Below, piece after piece: positions 1 through 5,320 of a stretch of DNA of 9,686 nucleotides; within the stretch, counting starts at the first letter, position 1; each line of letters begins with the position of its first letter. Made by a program: the position numbers and the translations under genes. Source of the stretch: CAZKYX01 sp964557125 (GTDB lineage: Bacteria > Patescibacteriota > Microgenomatia > Levybacterales > GWA1-39-11); contig CAZKYX010000038.1 in NCBI GenBank assembly GCA_964557125.1, positions 1 through 9,686 of the forward strand, written 5' to 3'. The notes beneath the pieces were generated by a model. It did not search any database and had not been told where the DNA came from. It worked only from the letters and a program-made list of their open reading frames with translations.

Positions 1-538
1 CGTAAATAAATCTTTTTGACTTAACAGTTATTAAAGCCATCAATCCAAAAAATGCGAATAACTCTTCTTGAAAATTTGATATATAAACGACAGCTTCATT
101 GTTAATTGGGTGAACGAGAAATACCAAACTTAGCACAAAAGTGAGCCCAAGATTTACGTGTCTTCTAAAAATCAAAAATACCAATATGCAATTTGCGATA
201 TGAAATGTAAGTTGGACTAGGTGGAAAAGAAAAGGAGTAGGTCCTGAAACCGAATATATTAATGCAAAAAAAGTGGACATCAATGGTCTGTAATAAAGAC
301 CTGCGCTTTGGCCTATTTCGGCAAGATATAGGGTGCTACCTTTGAAAAAAAGAGGAAAGTTCTTAAGAGAATGAACAAGCGGATTTTGGAGTATTTGTCC
401 ATTGTCATCTCCGACAAAACCATTAAAAAATACATTAAAGTAGACGGTAAAACCTATGAGAATAACAAAGGAGATTGCCTTTGTGGTTGTAAAAGGCACG
501 AACCAACTTTTTAGAGAACCTTCTTCACTTTCTTTCAT
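1..538 (-). CDS. Partial multi-span membrane protein, GT-C glycosyltransferase / TMTC-like (3' end beyond window)
   Basis: I translated the reverse strand from an ATG at 538 and it stays open to the window edge, giving 179 residues of an incomplete protein. After a short polar N-terminus, residues 21-41 form a first membrane span. This is followed by FVGDDNGQILQNP (41-53), an acidic DD motif in the first external loop as in GT-C fold glycosyltransferases. YYRPL (82-86), FHLVQLTFHIAN (105-116) and LVHPINNEAVVYIS (141-154) match the order of motifs in TMTC-like and related polytopic mannosyltransferase-like proteins, which often carry TPR repeats further on. Later hydrophobic segments lie near 104-125, 129-143 and 158-172. 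An in-frame stop (548-550) lies four codons before the ATG, so the start is well fixed. The nearest GGAG is 18 nt upstream, too far for a normal ribosome-binding site. The donor and acceptor cannot be told. The family call is from recognised motif order, not a search. Confidence 0.8.
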   Translation of the reverse strand, partial: MKESEEGSLKSWFVPFTTTKAISFVILIGFTVYFNVFFNGFVGDDNGQILQNPLVHSLKNFPLFFKGSTLYLAEIGQSAGLYYRPLMSTFFALIYSVSGPTPFLFHLVQLTFHIANCILVFLIFRRHVNLGLTFVLSLVFLVHPINNEAVVYISNFQEELFAFFGLMALITVKSKRFIY

Positions 539-546
539 TTCTAAAT

Positions 547-555
547 ATTATCACA
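547..555 (-). promoter_or_regulatory. Candidate extended -10 promoter for the membrane gene
   Basis: On the minus strand TGTGATAAT matches the extended -10 pattern TGn-TATAAT with one mismatch. Transcription from it would start near position 540, about 2 nt before the ATG at 538, which would give an essentially leaderless message. I see no convincing -35 box. This is a motif match only. Confidence 0.4.
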
Positions 556-632
556 GCTCCCTTTTGAAAAACCATGCGCTAATGGGTAGTTACAAACTTA
601 ATCTTATAACAAATTTGGTATTCAAATATCTG

Positions 633-648
633 GAATTTAATTAAATTC
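633..648. repeat. Perfect 16-bp palindrome GAATTTAATTAAATTC
   Basis: Positions 633-648 read the same on both strands. The palindrome lies in the 258-bp gap between secA and the membrane gene, about 95 bp before the latter's start codon. It could be a dimeric-regulator operator, but being all A/T inside it could also be chance in an AT-rich spacer. Nothing else in 539-713 was recognised, and no canonical terminator for secA was found there. Confidence 0.4.
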
Positions 649-713
649 TGGGGCTGGAAAAATGTATATATGTGGTACCTAAATTAATAGTTTAGTTTGA
701 TATAACGGGCTAA

Positions 714-758
714 TCACTTAGGATAATGACACTTTTTCCATTTCTTTCCGCTGCCACA
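714..758 (-). pseudogene. Second, out-of-frame copy of the SecA C-terminal zinc-binding (SEC-C) tail
   Basis: Read on the minus strand from 758, this encodes CGSGKKWKKCHYPK and then TGA (714-716). The first 13 residues are identical to residues 897-909 of the SecA just upstream (809-847). Between the two copies six of 13 codons differ (TCA/AGC, GGC/GGA, AAA/AAG twice, TGC/TGT, TAC/TAT) and every difference is synonymous. The copies are offset by 89 bp, so this one is in the -1 frame relative to secA. No in-frame start with a ribosome-binding site precedes it. The upstream CxC half of the motif looks disrupted: TGC CCG is followed by five extra bases (GCGGG) before TGT. The likely reading is the displaced tail of another secA allele left behind by recombination. 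An assembly chimera of strain variants is the main alternative. Confidence 0.65.
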
Positions 759-759
759 C

Positions 760-784
760 CCGCCGGGCAGAGCCCTCTGGGCGG
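760..784. repeat. GC-rich quasi-palindrome between the two SecA tails
   Basis: CCGCC (760-764) pairs with GGCGG (780-784), and CAGAG (768-772) pairs with CTCTG (775-779), leaving a GGG bulge. The patch 750-790 has 33 G/C of 41 bases, in strong contrast to the AT-rich surroundings. No T-tract follows on either strand, so it does not look like an intrinsic terminator. It could be a small mobile palindromic element or a recombination scar. Confidence 0.5.
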
Positions 785-796
785 CGCCAGCAAGGA

Positions 797-3535
797 TTAT
801 GGAATAACAGGGTAATGGCATTTTTTCCATTTTTTGCCTGAGCCACATGGGCATGGTTCATTTCTACCCAATTTCTTATTAGCAGGAGACGAATCTGATT
901 CTTGATTCTTGTTTATTTTTCTTTGCTTATTGTTTATTGTTTTCTGCTTTTTCTCTCCCACTTCACTTTCTGGTTGATTGGTATCAGCTCTCCCTGAATC
1001 CACAGCAGTTACTTGTGGGGTGAGAGCATCACTTGCGATACTCACTTTGTAAATTCTATTTGCAATTAATTCATCGATTCCACTTACTAGTTTTTCAAAA
1101 AGCGCAAATGCTTCATTTTTATATTCAACGAGTGGATCTTTTTGTGCAAATCCACGAAGGCCAATACCAACACGTAAATCTTCCATAGATGTTAAATGAT
1201 CCATCCACAAATTATCTATTGCCTGTAAAGACACCATTCGTATGACTTCGTTCATTAGTTCTTCACCAAATTGTTCAGTTCTCTTTTGTAACACTTCACG
1301 AGCAATCCCTGTTAAAAATGTAACAACATCTTCTTTTTCTTTATGCTGTGCGAGTTGCTCTAATAAATGTTTTTGAGAATGTTCATCAAATGGAATAATA
1401 TTTACAAATTCATCAACGATTGTTTTGTGTGGATTTTCATTTTCAGAATAAGCAAGATTTAATTCAACAATGTTTTGCAAAATCTGTTCAACGCGTTGCA
1501 AGATGAATTCTTGCTTGTTATCAGTACTTTCCAAAAGCGAGCGTCGCATTCCATAAATAATTTCTCTTTGCTTATTAAGTACATCATCGTACTCGACCGT
1601 ATTTTTGCGCCCTTCGAAGTTAAATCCTTCCACCTTTACCTGCGCTTGCGTTATAACTCTAGTAACAAGTGCATGTGTTAATGGCTGGTCTTCGGGGAAA
1701 TTAAATCGAGTCATAAGATTTGCGATTTGCTCTCCACCAAAAACTCTCATGAGATCGTCTTCAAGAGAAATAATAAATACAGACCTTCCCGGATCTCCCT
1801 GCCTACCAGAACGACCCCTTAACTGATTGTCAATTCTTCTACTCTCGTGTTTTTCTGTCCCCACAACATAAAGTCCTCCTGCCTTCAGGACTGCATCGTG
1901 CTCTTTTTGCCACGCTGCTTTTTCCTTTTCATATTGTTTTTTACCAGCTGCACTTTGATACTGTGTATCAAACTCAGAAGGAGGTTGACCTCCTAATATA
2001 ATGTCGACTCCTCTTCCTGCCATGTTGGTTGCAACTGTTACTGCGCCCAAACGCCCTGCATCTTTAATAATAAGTGCTTCTCTTAAATGATTTTTAGCGT
2101 TAAGCACCTCGTGTTTTATTTTCTTGCGCTTCAGATATTCAGCAATAATTTCATTGTGTTCAATTGAAGTAGTACCCACAAGCACTGGTTGTCCTTTTTT
2201 ATGAGCTTCTTCAACCTCTCTTACAATTGCGCCAACCTTTGCGCCACGTGTCTTGTAAATTAAATCTGATTTATCTTCTCTTACAACCGACTTGTTAGGA
2301 GGAATGCTTATAACGTCTAGATTATATATCTTGTGAAATTCTTCAGCCTCTGTTACTGCCGTACCCGTCATTCCAGCTAATTTTTCATACTTTCTAAAAT
2401 AATTCTGCAAGGATACAGTGGCCAATGTTTTTGACTCTTGCTGAATAGCAACGCCTTCTTTTGCTTCAATAGCTTGGTGCAATCCCTCTGAAAGTCGTCT
2501 TCCTTCAAGAAGTCTTCCCGTAAATTCGTCAACCAAAATTACTTGATCATCTCTCACAATATAATCTTTATTTTTCTGATAAAGAGTTTGGGCTTTTAAT
2601 GCAGCTTCCAAATGATACACAGTGTCAAAATCTTTTTCGTAGATATCCTTAATTCCAAACATCGCCTCAACTTTTGCGATACCATGATCAGTTAAGTGCG
2701 CGGTTCTTCTTTTTTCATCAATTTTGTAATCAATAGGAGCAAGCTTATCGATAAGCTTTGAATATTCATAATATTTATTTGAAGGAGTTGCATCCGGCAT
2801 GGAGATAATATGTGGAGTACGGGCCTCATCGATAAGAACCGAGTCTACCTCATCAATAATTGCATAGTAGTGATCTCGCTGGACAAGCTGATCAAGAGAG
2901 CCCACCATATTGTCTCGCAGATAATCAAATCCATATTCTGAGTTAATACCATATACAACATCTGCCTGATACGCTTCTTTTCGAGTAGTTGGTTTTAAAT
3001 GAACCAGTCTATAATCTGTTGCATTTGGTTCTGTATATTCGGAATCAAAGATAAAAGAGGCATCATTGATAATTGCGCCAACCTTCATACCTAAGAAAGC
3101 AAACACGCTTCCCATCCAGCCAGCATCACGCCTTGCTAAATAGTCATTTACAGTCACGAGGTGTACTGACTTACCGGTAAGAGCGTGGAGAAACAGTGCT
3201 GGAACAGCAGAAAGAGTTTTTCCTTCTCCAGTTCTTTGCTCACTTACTTTTCCCTGTGCCAATACAATTGCAGAAATCAACTGAACATCGTAATGTCTTT
3301 GTCCTATGGTTCTTTTTGCAGCTTCACGGGCCAACGCAAAAGCCTCAGGAAGCACTAAGTAGATACTTTGCCCTGATGAAAGCCTCTCTTTAAGCTTTTC
3401 AGCTCTCTTGGGAAAATCGGCATCTTTTAATTTTGATATTTCCTTTTCAAGAAGATTAATTTCCTTAACAATCGGAGTTAGTTTTACAATTTCTTTTTCG
3501 TTGGAGTCAAATAATTTAGTAACAAAATTAAGCAT
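797..3535 (-). CDS. secA: Preprotein translocase ATPase subunit SecA
   Basis: This is the cytosolic and membrane-peripheral motor that pushes secretory preproteins through the SecYEG channel using ATP. The 912-residue length fits the family. Visible landmarks are the N-terminal MLNFVTKLF, Walker A RTGEGKT (101-107), VTVNDYLARRDA (128-138), the EYGFDYLRDNM block (200-210), the DEVD box followed by SVLIDEARTP (228-241), the preprotein cross-linking region, LAGMTGTA, VATNMAGRGVDI and QLRGRSGRQGDPG of the second motor domain, and a C-terminal zinc motif CPCGSGKKWKKCH (895-907) after a polar, Lys/Gln-rich linker. A stretch at about 158-184 is longer than in E. coli SecA. The ATG at 3535 gives the usual SecA N-terminus. 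No Shine-Dalgarno precedes it; instead there is a tandem TGTACATGA repeat. It is transcribed after the H1-like gene but is separated from it by a strong terminator, so it probably has its own promoter. A second copy of its tail lies just downstream. Confidence 0.98.
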   Translation of the reverse strand: MLNFVTKLFDSNEKEIVKLTPIVKEINLLEKEISKLKDADFPKRAEKLKERLSSGQSIYLVLPEAFALAREAAKRTIGQRHYDVQLISAIVLAQGKVSEQRTGEGKTLSAVPALFLHALTGKSVHLVTVNDYLARRDAGWMGSVFAFLGMKVGAIINDASFIFDSEYTEPNATDYRLVHLKPTTRKEAYQADVVYGINSEYGFDYLRDNMVGSLDQLVQRDHYYAIIDEVDSVLIDEARTPHIISMPDATPSNKYYEYSKLIDKLAPIDYKIDEKRRTAHLTDHGIAKVEAMFGIKDIYEKDFDTVYHLEAALKAQTLYQKNKDYIVRDDQVILVDEFTGRLLEGRRLSEGLHQAIEAKEGVAIQQESKTLATVSLQNYFRKYEKLAGMTGTAVTEAEEFHKIYNLDVISIPPNKSVVREDKSDLIYKTRGAKVGAIVREVEEAHKKGQPVLVGTTSIEHNEIIAEYLKRKKIKHEVLNAKNHLREALIIKDAGRLGAVTVATNMAGRGVDIILGGQPPSEFDTQYQSAAGKKQYEKEKAAWQKEHDAVLKAGGLYVVGTEKHESRRIDNQLRGRSGRQGDPGRSVFIISLEDDLMRVFGGEQIANLMTRFNFPEDQPLTHALVTRVITQAQVKVEGFNFEGRKNTVEYDDVLNKQREIIYGMRRSLLESTDNKQEFILQRVEQILQNIVELNLAYSENENPHKTIVDEFVNIIPFDEHSQKHLLEQLAQHKEKEDVVTFLTGIAREVLQKRTEQFGEELMNEVIRMVSLQAIDNLWMDHLTSMEDLRVGIGLRGFAQKDPLVEYKNEAFALFEKLVSGIDELIANRIYKVSIASDALTPQVTAVDSGRADTNQPESEVGEKKQKTINNKQRKINKNQESDSSPANKKLGRNEPCPCGSGKKWKKCHYPVIP

Positions 3536-3544
3536 GGATATGGG

Positions 3545-3563
3545 TGTACATGAATGTACATGA
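3545..3563. repeat. Tandem TGTACATGA repeat in the secA 5' region
   Basis: On the plus strand TGTACATGA occurs at 3545-3553 and again at 3555-3563. Because TGTACA is self-complementary, the minus-strand RNA can fold TGTACA-TTCA-TGTACA, a 6-bp stem with a 4-nt loop. The hairpin ends about 10 nt before the secA ATG, where a Shine-Dalgarno would normally sit. It could be a translational control hairpin or a tandem operator. Confidence 0.45.
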
Positions 3564-3573
3564 GCTTAATTTT

Positions 3574-3579
3574 ATCATA
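3574..3579 (-). promoter_or_regulatory. Candidate -10 box for secA
   Basis: TATGAT on the minus strand (within GTATGATAAAAT) lies downstream of the terminator of the preceding gene. It would start transcription near 3567, giving a leader of about 31 nt that includes the tandem repeat. No clear -35 box is seen, so the call is tentative. Confidence 0.35.
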
Positions 3580-3605
3580 CTTTTAGCAGTGAATCCATCC
3601 TTTTG

Positions 3606-3653
3606 ATACAATAAAAGACGTTACCCTCTACCTTCTTGTAAAGGATAACGTCT
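3606..3653 (-). terminator. Intrinsic terminator after the H1-like gene
   Basis: On the minus strand, 3653 to 3616 folds into a 16-bp stem with loop AAGAAG, followed by TTTTATTGT. Two of the pairs are G-U wobbles in the minus-strand RNA; on the plus strand the same positions would be A-C mismatches. With the T-rich tail on one side only, this shows the hairpin serves minus-strand transcription. It separates the H1-like gene from secA. Confidence 0.88.
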
Positions 3654-3675
3654 GTAATAGATTCATTAGTAAAGA

Positions 3676-3786
3676 TTAATTTTTTTTCTTAGCAGCTTTT
3701 TTTGCTGGAGCTTTTTTAGTCATTTTTTTGACTGTTTTCTTTGGTGGAGCTTTCTTTGCTGCTACTTTCTTTGCTGATTTTGCCAT
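3676..3786 (-). CDS. Small lysine-rich histone H1-like protein (36 aa)
   Basis: The ORF starts at an ATG at 3786 and ends with TAA at 3676-3678. The protein is 36 residues long and made almost entirely of Lys, Ala, Pro and a few Thr/Val, with repeated KKAP and AKKA units (KKAPPKK at 11-17, KKAPAKKAAKKK at 24-35). Such tails resemble eukaryotic H1 C-termini and bacterial Hc1/AlgP-like proteins, which bind nucleic acid through charge. A role in DNA or RNA compaction is inferred from composition only. Reality of the gene is supported by a perfect AGGAGGTGAT ribosome-binding site 9 nt before the ATG, a TTGACA/TACATT promoter and a strong terminator just after the stop, making it a complete single-gene transcription unit. 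There are no aromatic residues and no hydrophobic core, so it is likely disordered. It could instead be a ribosome- or RNA-associated peptide. Confidence 0.8.
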   Translation of the reverse strand: MAKSAKKVAAKKAPPKKTVKKMTKKAPAKKAAKKKN

Positions 3787-3791
3787 TTTAT

Positions 3792-3801
3792 ATCACCTCC
3801 T
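3792..3801 (-). promoter_or_regulatory. Perfect Shine-Dalgarno for the H1-like gene
   Basis: AGGAGGTGAT is a ten-base match to the anti-Shine-Dalgarno end of 16S rRNA, with 9 nt between AGGAGG and the ATG. It is by far the strongest ribosome-binding site in the window and implies high translation of the H1-like peptide when it is accessible. Confidence 0.9.
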
Positions 3802-3940
3802 CTTGTTAGAGAATGTTTGCGAGATTCGAGCAATTACATTCTCTTACATCCGCCGTGATGTGCTCCGTGAGCCGTCCATGAATAATGGAGAAAGGCGAAC
3901 GGTAAACTTAGGCGGACTATCCCTTTTCCTATCAATTCTC
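3802..3940 (-). promoter_or_regulatory. Structured 5' leader of the H1-like gene (candidate cis-regulatory RNA)
   Basis: From the predicted start near 3940 the RNA runs about 150 nt before the ATG. Visible pairings are TCCGCC (3911-3916) with GGCGGA (3849-3854), closing a domain that contains a 5-bp hairpin (3875-3879 with 3885-3889) or alternatively ACGG/CCGT (3899-3902 with 3872-3875), and a GCTC-loop-GAGC hairpin (3862-3872). A separate bulged 13-bp hairpin follows: 3836-3844 with 3808-3816, extended by 3830-3833 with 3817-3820. Segment 3846-3916 is a little over half G+C, well above its surroundings. ATCAC at 3854-3858 on the minus strand could pair with GTGAT of the Shine-Dalgarno, and CTCT of the hairpin could pair with AGAG just before it, so alternative folds could expose or mask the ribosome-binding site. 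I do not recognise a known riboswitch class. Confidence 0.5.
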
Positions 3941-3946
3941 ACTATT

Positions 3947-3976
3947 AATGTATGAATTTTTTATTTTTCTTGTCAA
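3947..3976 (-). promoter_or_regulatory. Sigma-70-type promoter for the H1-like gene
   Basis: The minus strand has a perfect -35 TTGACA (3971-3976), an 18-bp spacer and a -10 TACATT (3947-3952), predicting a start near 3940. It is the best promoter match in the window and lies in the gap after serS. Confidence 0.65.
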
Positions 3977-4009
3977 TGAAACAAGGCAGTTCAAAAAACT
4001 TAGTTTGGA

Positions 4010-4031
4010 TTGATATATCAGGATAAATCAA
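4010..4031. repeat. 22-bp near-perfect inverted repeat just after serS
   Basis: TTGATATATC (4010-4019) and GATAAATCAA (4022-4031) are inverted copies with one mismatch and 2 bp between them. The repeat begins 6 bp beyond the serS stop. A six-T run on the minus strand lies about 10 nt further on, too far for a standard intrinsic terminator. It could be a weak terminator or an operator upstream of the H1-like promoter. Confidence 0.4.
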
Positions 4032-4037
4032 GATGTA

Positions 4038-5282
4038 CTAGCTTATGCTTTTTGGGGAAATTTTATCAGTATTATTCATGTATTTTCGTAGTACCTCTGG
4101 TATAGCAACGCTCCCATCCTCTTGCTGATAATTTTCAAGAATTGCAATGAGTGTTCTTCCAATAGCAAAGGCTGTTCCATTTAGAATATTTACATAATTT
4201 TTTTCCTCACCTTCGCGATATTTAATATTGAGCCTTCTAGCCTGAAAGTCTGTTGTTGTAGATGTTGAGGTAACCTCTCTATATTTCTCTTGTGTTGGTA
4301 TCCAAGCCTCAATGTCGTACTTACGAGCAGCCGGAAAACCTAAATCCCCGGTACACATTTTTATCACTTGGTAGGCAATTCCAAGACTTTGAAACAACTC
4401 TTCTTCTATTGAAAGGAGAAAATCATGCTCTTCATCGTCCTTCCCACTTGCAACAAATGAAACCATTTCAACTTTATCGAATTGGTGGACTCTTAGAATT
4501 CCTTTTGTGTCTTTTCCATAACTACCCGCTTCTCGTCTAAAGGAAGAGGAATAGCCAACATAACGGATAGGAAGTTTTTTAGCATCTAAGACTTCATCTT
4601 TGTACATTGGCACAATGGACTGTTCTGCCGTTCCTACAAGCACTTTATCCTCGTCTTGAAGATGAAACATATCCTCTTCTCCACCATTTTCCATATACCC
4701 AAGTCCCTTCATTGTTTCTTTAGAAATAATTGTTGGAGGGATAATTGGAAAAAAACCTTTATTTATTAGAGTGTCCATGGCAAATTGAATCAGTGCAAAT
4801 TCTAATAAGGCGCCCTCATTTTTAAGATATGCAAATCGTGCACCACTCACCTTTGCTGCCCTTTCAATGTCAATAATATCCAGTTTTTCTCCTAATGTTA
4901 CGTGGTCGAGTGGCTTGAAGTTAAATGAAGGCTTTTCACCAACTGTTTTTATAACATCATTCTCCGTATCATTTTTTCCAATTTTAACATCATCATTTGG
5001 AAGATTTGGAATACTTGAAAGTAAATTTTTCAATTTTTCATCCAACTCTTTTTGGTTGGTTTCCAAACCTTCAAGTTGCAGCTTTATCTCTTTCCCTTTT
5101 TCTATATCGCGTTCTTTTGCAGCTGTATTTCTTTGTGCATATAGCTCTTGAATTTGCTGATTGAGTTCCCGAAGTTTTGTGTCTATTGCGAGTAAACCAT
5201 GCATGTCTATCGAAACATTTTTGCTTTCAGCTCCCTTTTGGACTTTCTCCGAATTTTCTCGAATAAATTTTATGTCAATCAT
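4038..5282 (-). CDS. serS: Seryl-tRNA synthetase
   Basis: This class II synthetase charges tRNA-Ser (and tRNA-Sec where present) with serine. The 414-residue length is normal. Residues about 30-95 form the charged, helical coiled-coil arm that grips the long variable arm of tRNA-Ser. The catalytic core shows motif 1 around FFPIIPPTIISKE (177-189), the TAEQ serine-pocket loop (218-221), motif 2 FRREAGSYGKDTKG (248-261) leading to RVHQFDKVEM, and motif 3 AIGRTLIAILENYQQEDGS (373-391). Two usually conserved stretches differ from common bacterial enzymes: the block normally like SSCSNxxDFQARR reads TSTSTTTDFQARR (338-350), and LNGSGLAVGR reads LNGTAFAIGR (367-376). The ATG at 5282 yields the standard MIDIKFIRENSEKV start. 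It has no Shine-Dalgarno, but TTTAAT lies 8 bp before the ATG. It follows the four-helix-bundle gene by 38 bp. Confidence 0.97.
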   Translation of the reverse strand: MIDIKFIRENSEKVQKGAESKNVSIDMHGLLAIDTKLRELNQQIQELYAQRNTAAKERDIEKGKEIKLQLEGLETNQKELDEKLKNLLSSIPNLPNDDVKIGKNDTENDVIKTVGEKPSFNFKPLDHVTLGEKLDIIDIERAAKVSGARFAYLKNEGALLEFALIQFAMDTLINKGFFPIIPPTIISKETMKGLGYMENGGEEDMFHLQDEDKVLVGTAEQSIVPMYKDEVLDAKKLPIRYVGYSSSFRREAGSYGKDTKGILRVHQFDKVEMVSFVASGKDDEEHDFLLSIEEELFQSLGIAYQVIKMCTGDLGFPAARKYDIEAWIPTQEKYREVTSTSTTTDFQARRLNIKYREGEEKNYVNILNGTAFAIGRTLIAILENYQQEDGSVAIPEVLRKYMNNTDKISPKSIS

Positions 5283-5290
5283 AGTTAAGG

Positions 5291-5296
5291 ATTAAA
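5291..5296 (-). promoter_or_regulatory. Candidate -10 box immediately before serS
   Basis: TTTAAT (five of six bases of TATAAT) ends 8 bp before the serS ATG on the minus strand, predicting a start within about 2 nt of the codon. A TTGACT at 5319-5324 is 22 bp away, too far for a normal -35. In AT-rich DNA such a hexamer is easily found by chance. Confidence 0.25.
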
Positions 5297-5320
5297 AGAA
5301 TAAAAGAATTAAACGATAAG

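Noticed and set aside
760..784. Intrinsic terminator for secA at the GC-rich hairpin
   Set aside because: Neither strand has a T-tract after the hairpin, and the second SecA tail follows it directly.
799..816. Resemblance to the I-SceI homing endonuclease site, 15 of 18 bases, including the last 13
   Set aside because: It overlaps the conserved SecA codons for CHYPVIP and the stop. Three mismatches and no nearby endonuclease gene make chance the better explanation, although it lies at the duplication junction.
1475..1826. Plus-strand open frames opposite secA, and similar ones opposite serS, the ABC gene and lysS
   Set aside because: They are short, match no recognisable family, lack ribosome-binding sites and lie entirely antisense to conserved genes.
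3808..3844. tRNA or tmRNA 3' half (acceptor-like stem with a TCGAATC loop) in the leader
   Set aside because: No anticodon or D arm precedes it at the right distance, the stem is 9 bp rather than 7, and there is no CCA-type end. It fits better as a simple hairpin beside the ribosome-binding site.
3849..3916. Twister-like ribozyme (CCGCC followed by TAA, closed by GGCGG)
   Set aside because: Only the closing stem and the UAA match. The conserved internal CCCAAGCCCGG-like loop and the AGUGGAGG strand of twister ribozymes are absent.
3728..3955. Plus-strand 75-codon open frame over the H1-like gene and its leader
   Set aside because: Its Phe/Ala-rich start is the antisense of the Lys/Ala codons of the H1-like gene, and all signals (promoter, Shine-Dalgarno, terminator) point to the minus strand.
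3987..4009. Simple intrinsic terminator for serS at the six-T run
   Set aside because: The nearest good stem (4010-4031) is about 10 nt away from the T run, and the run has no adjacent stem of its own.
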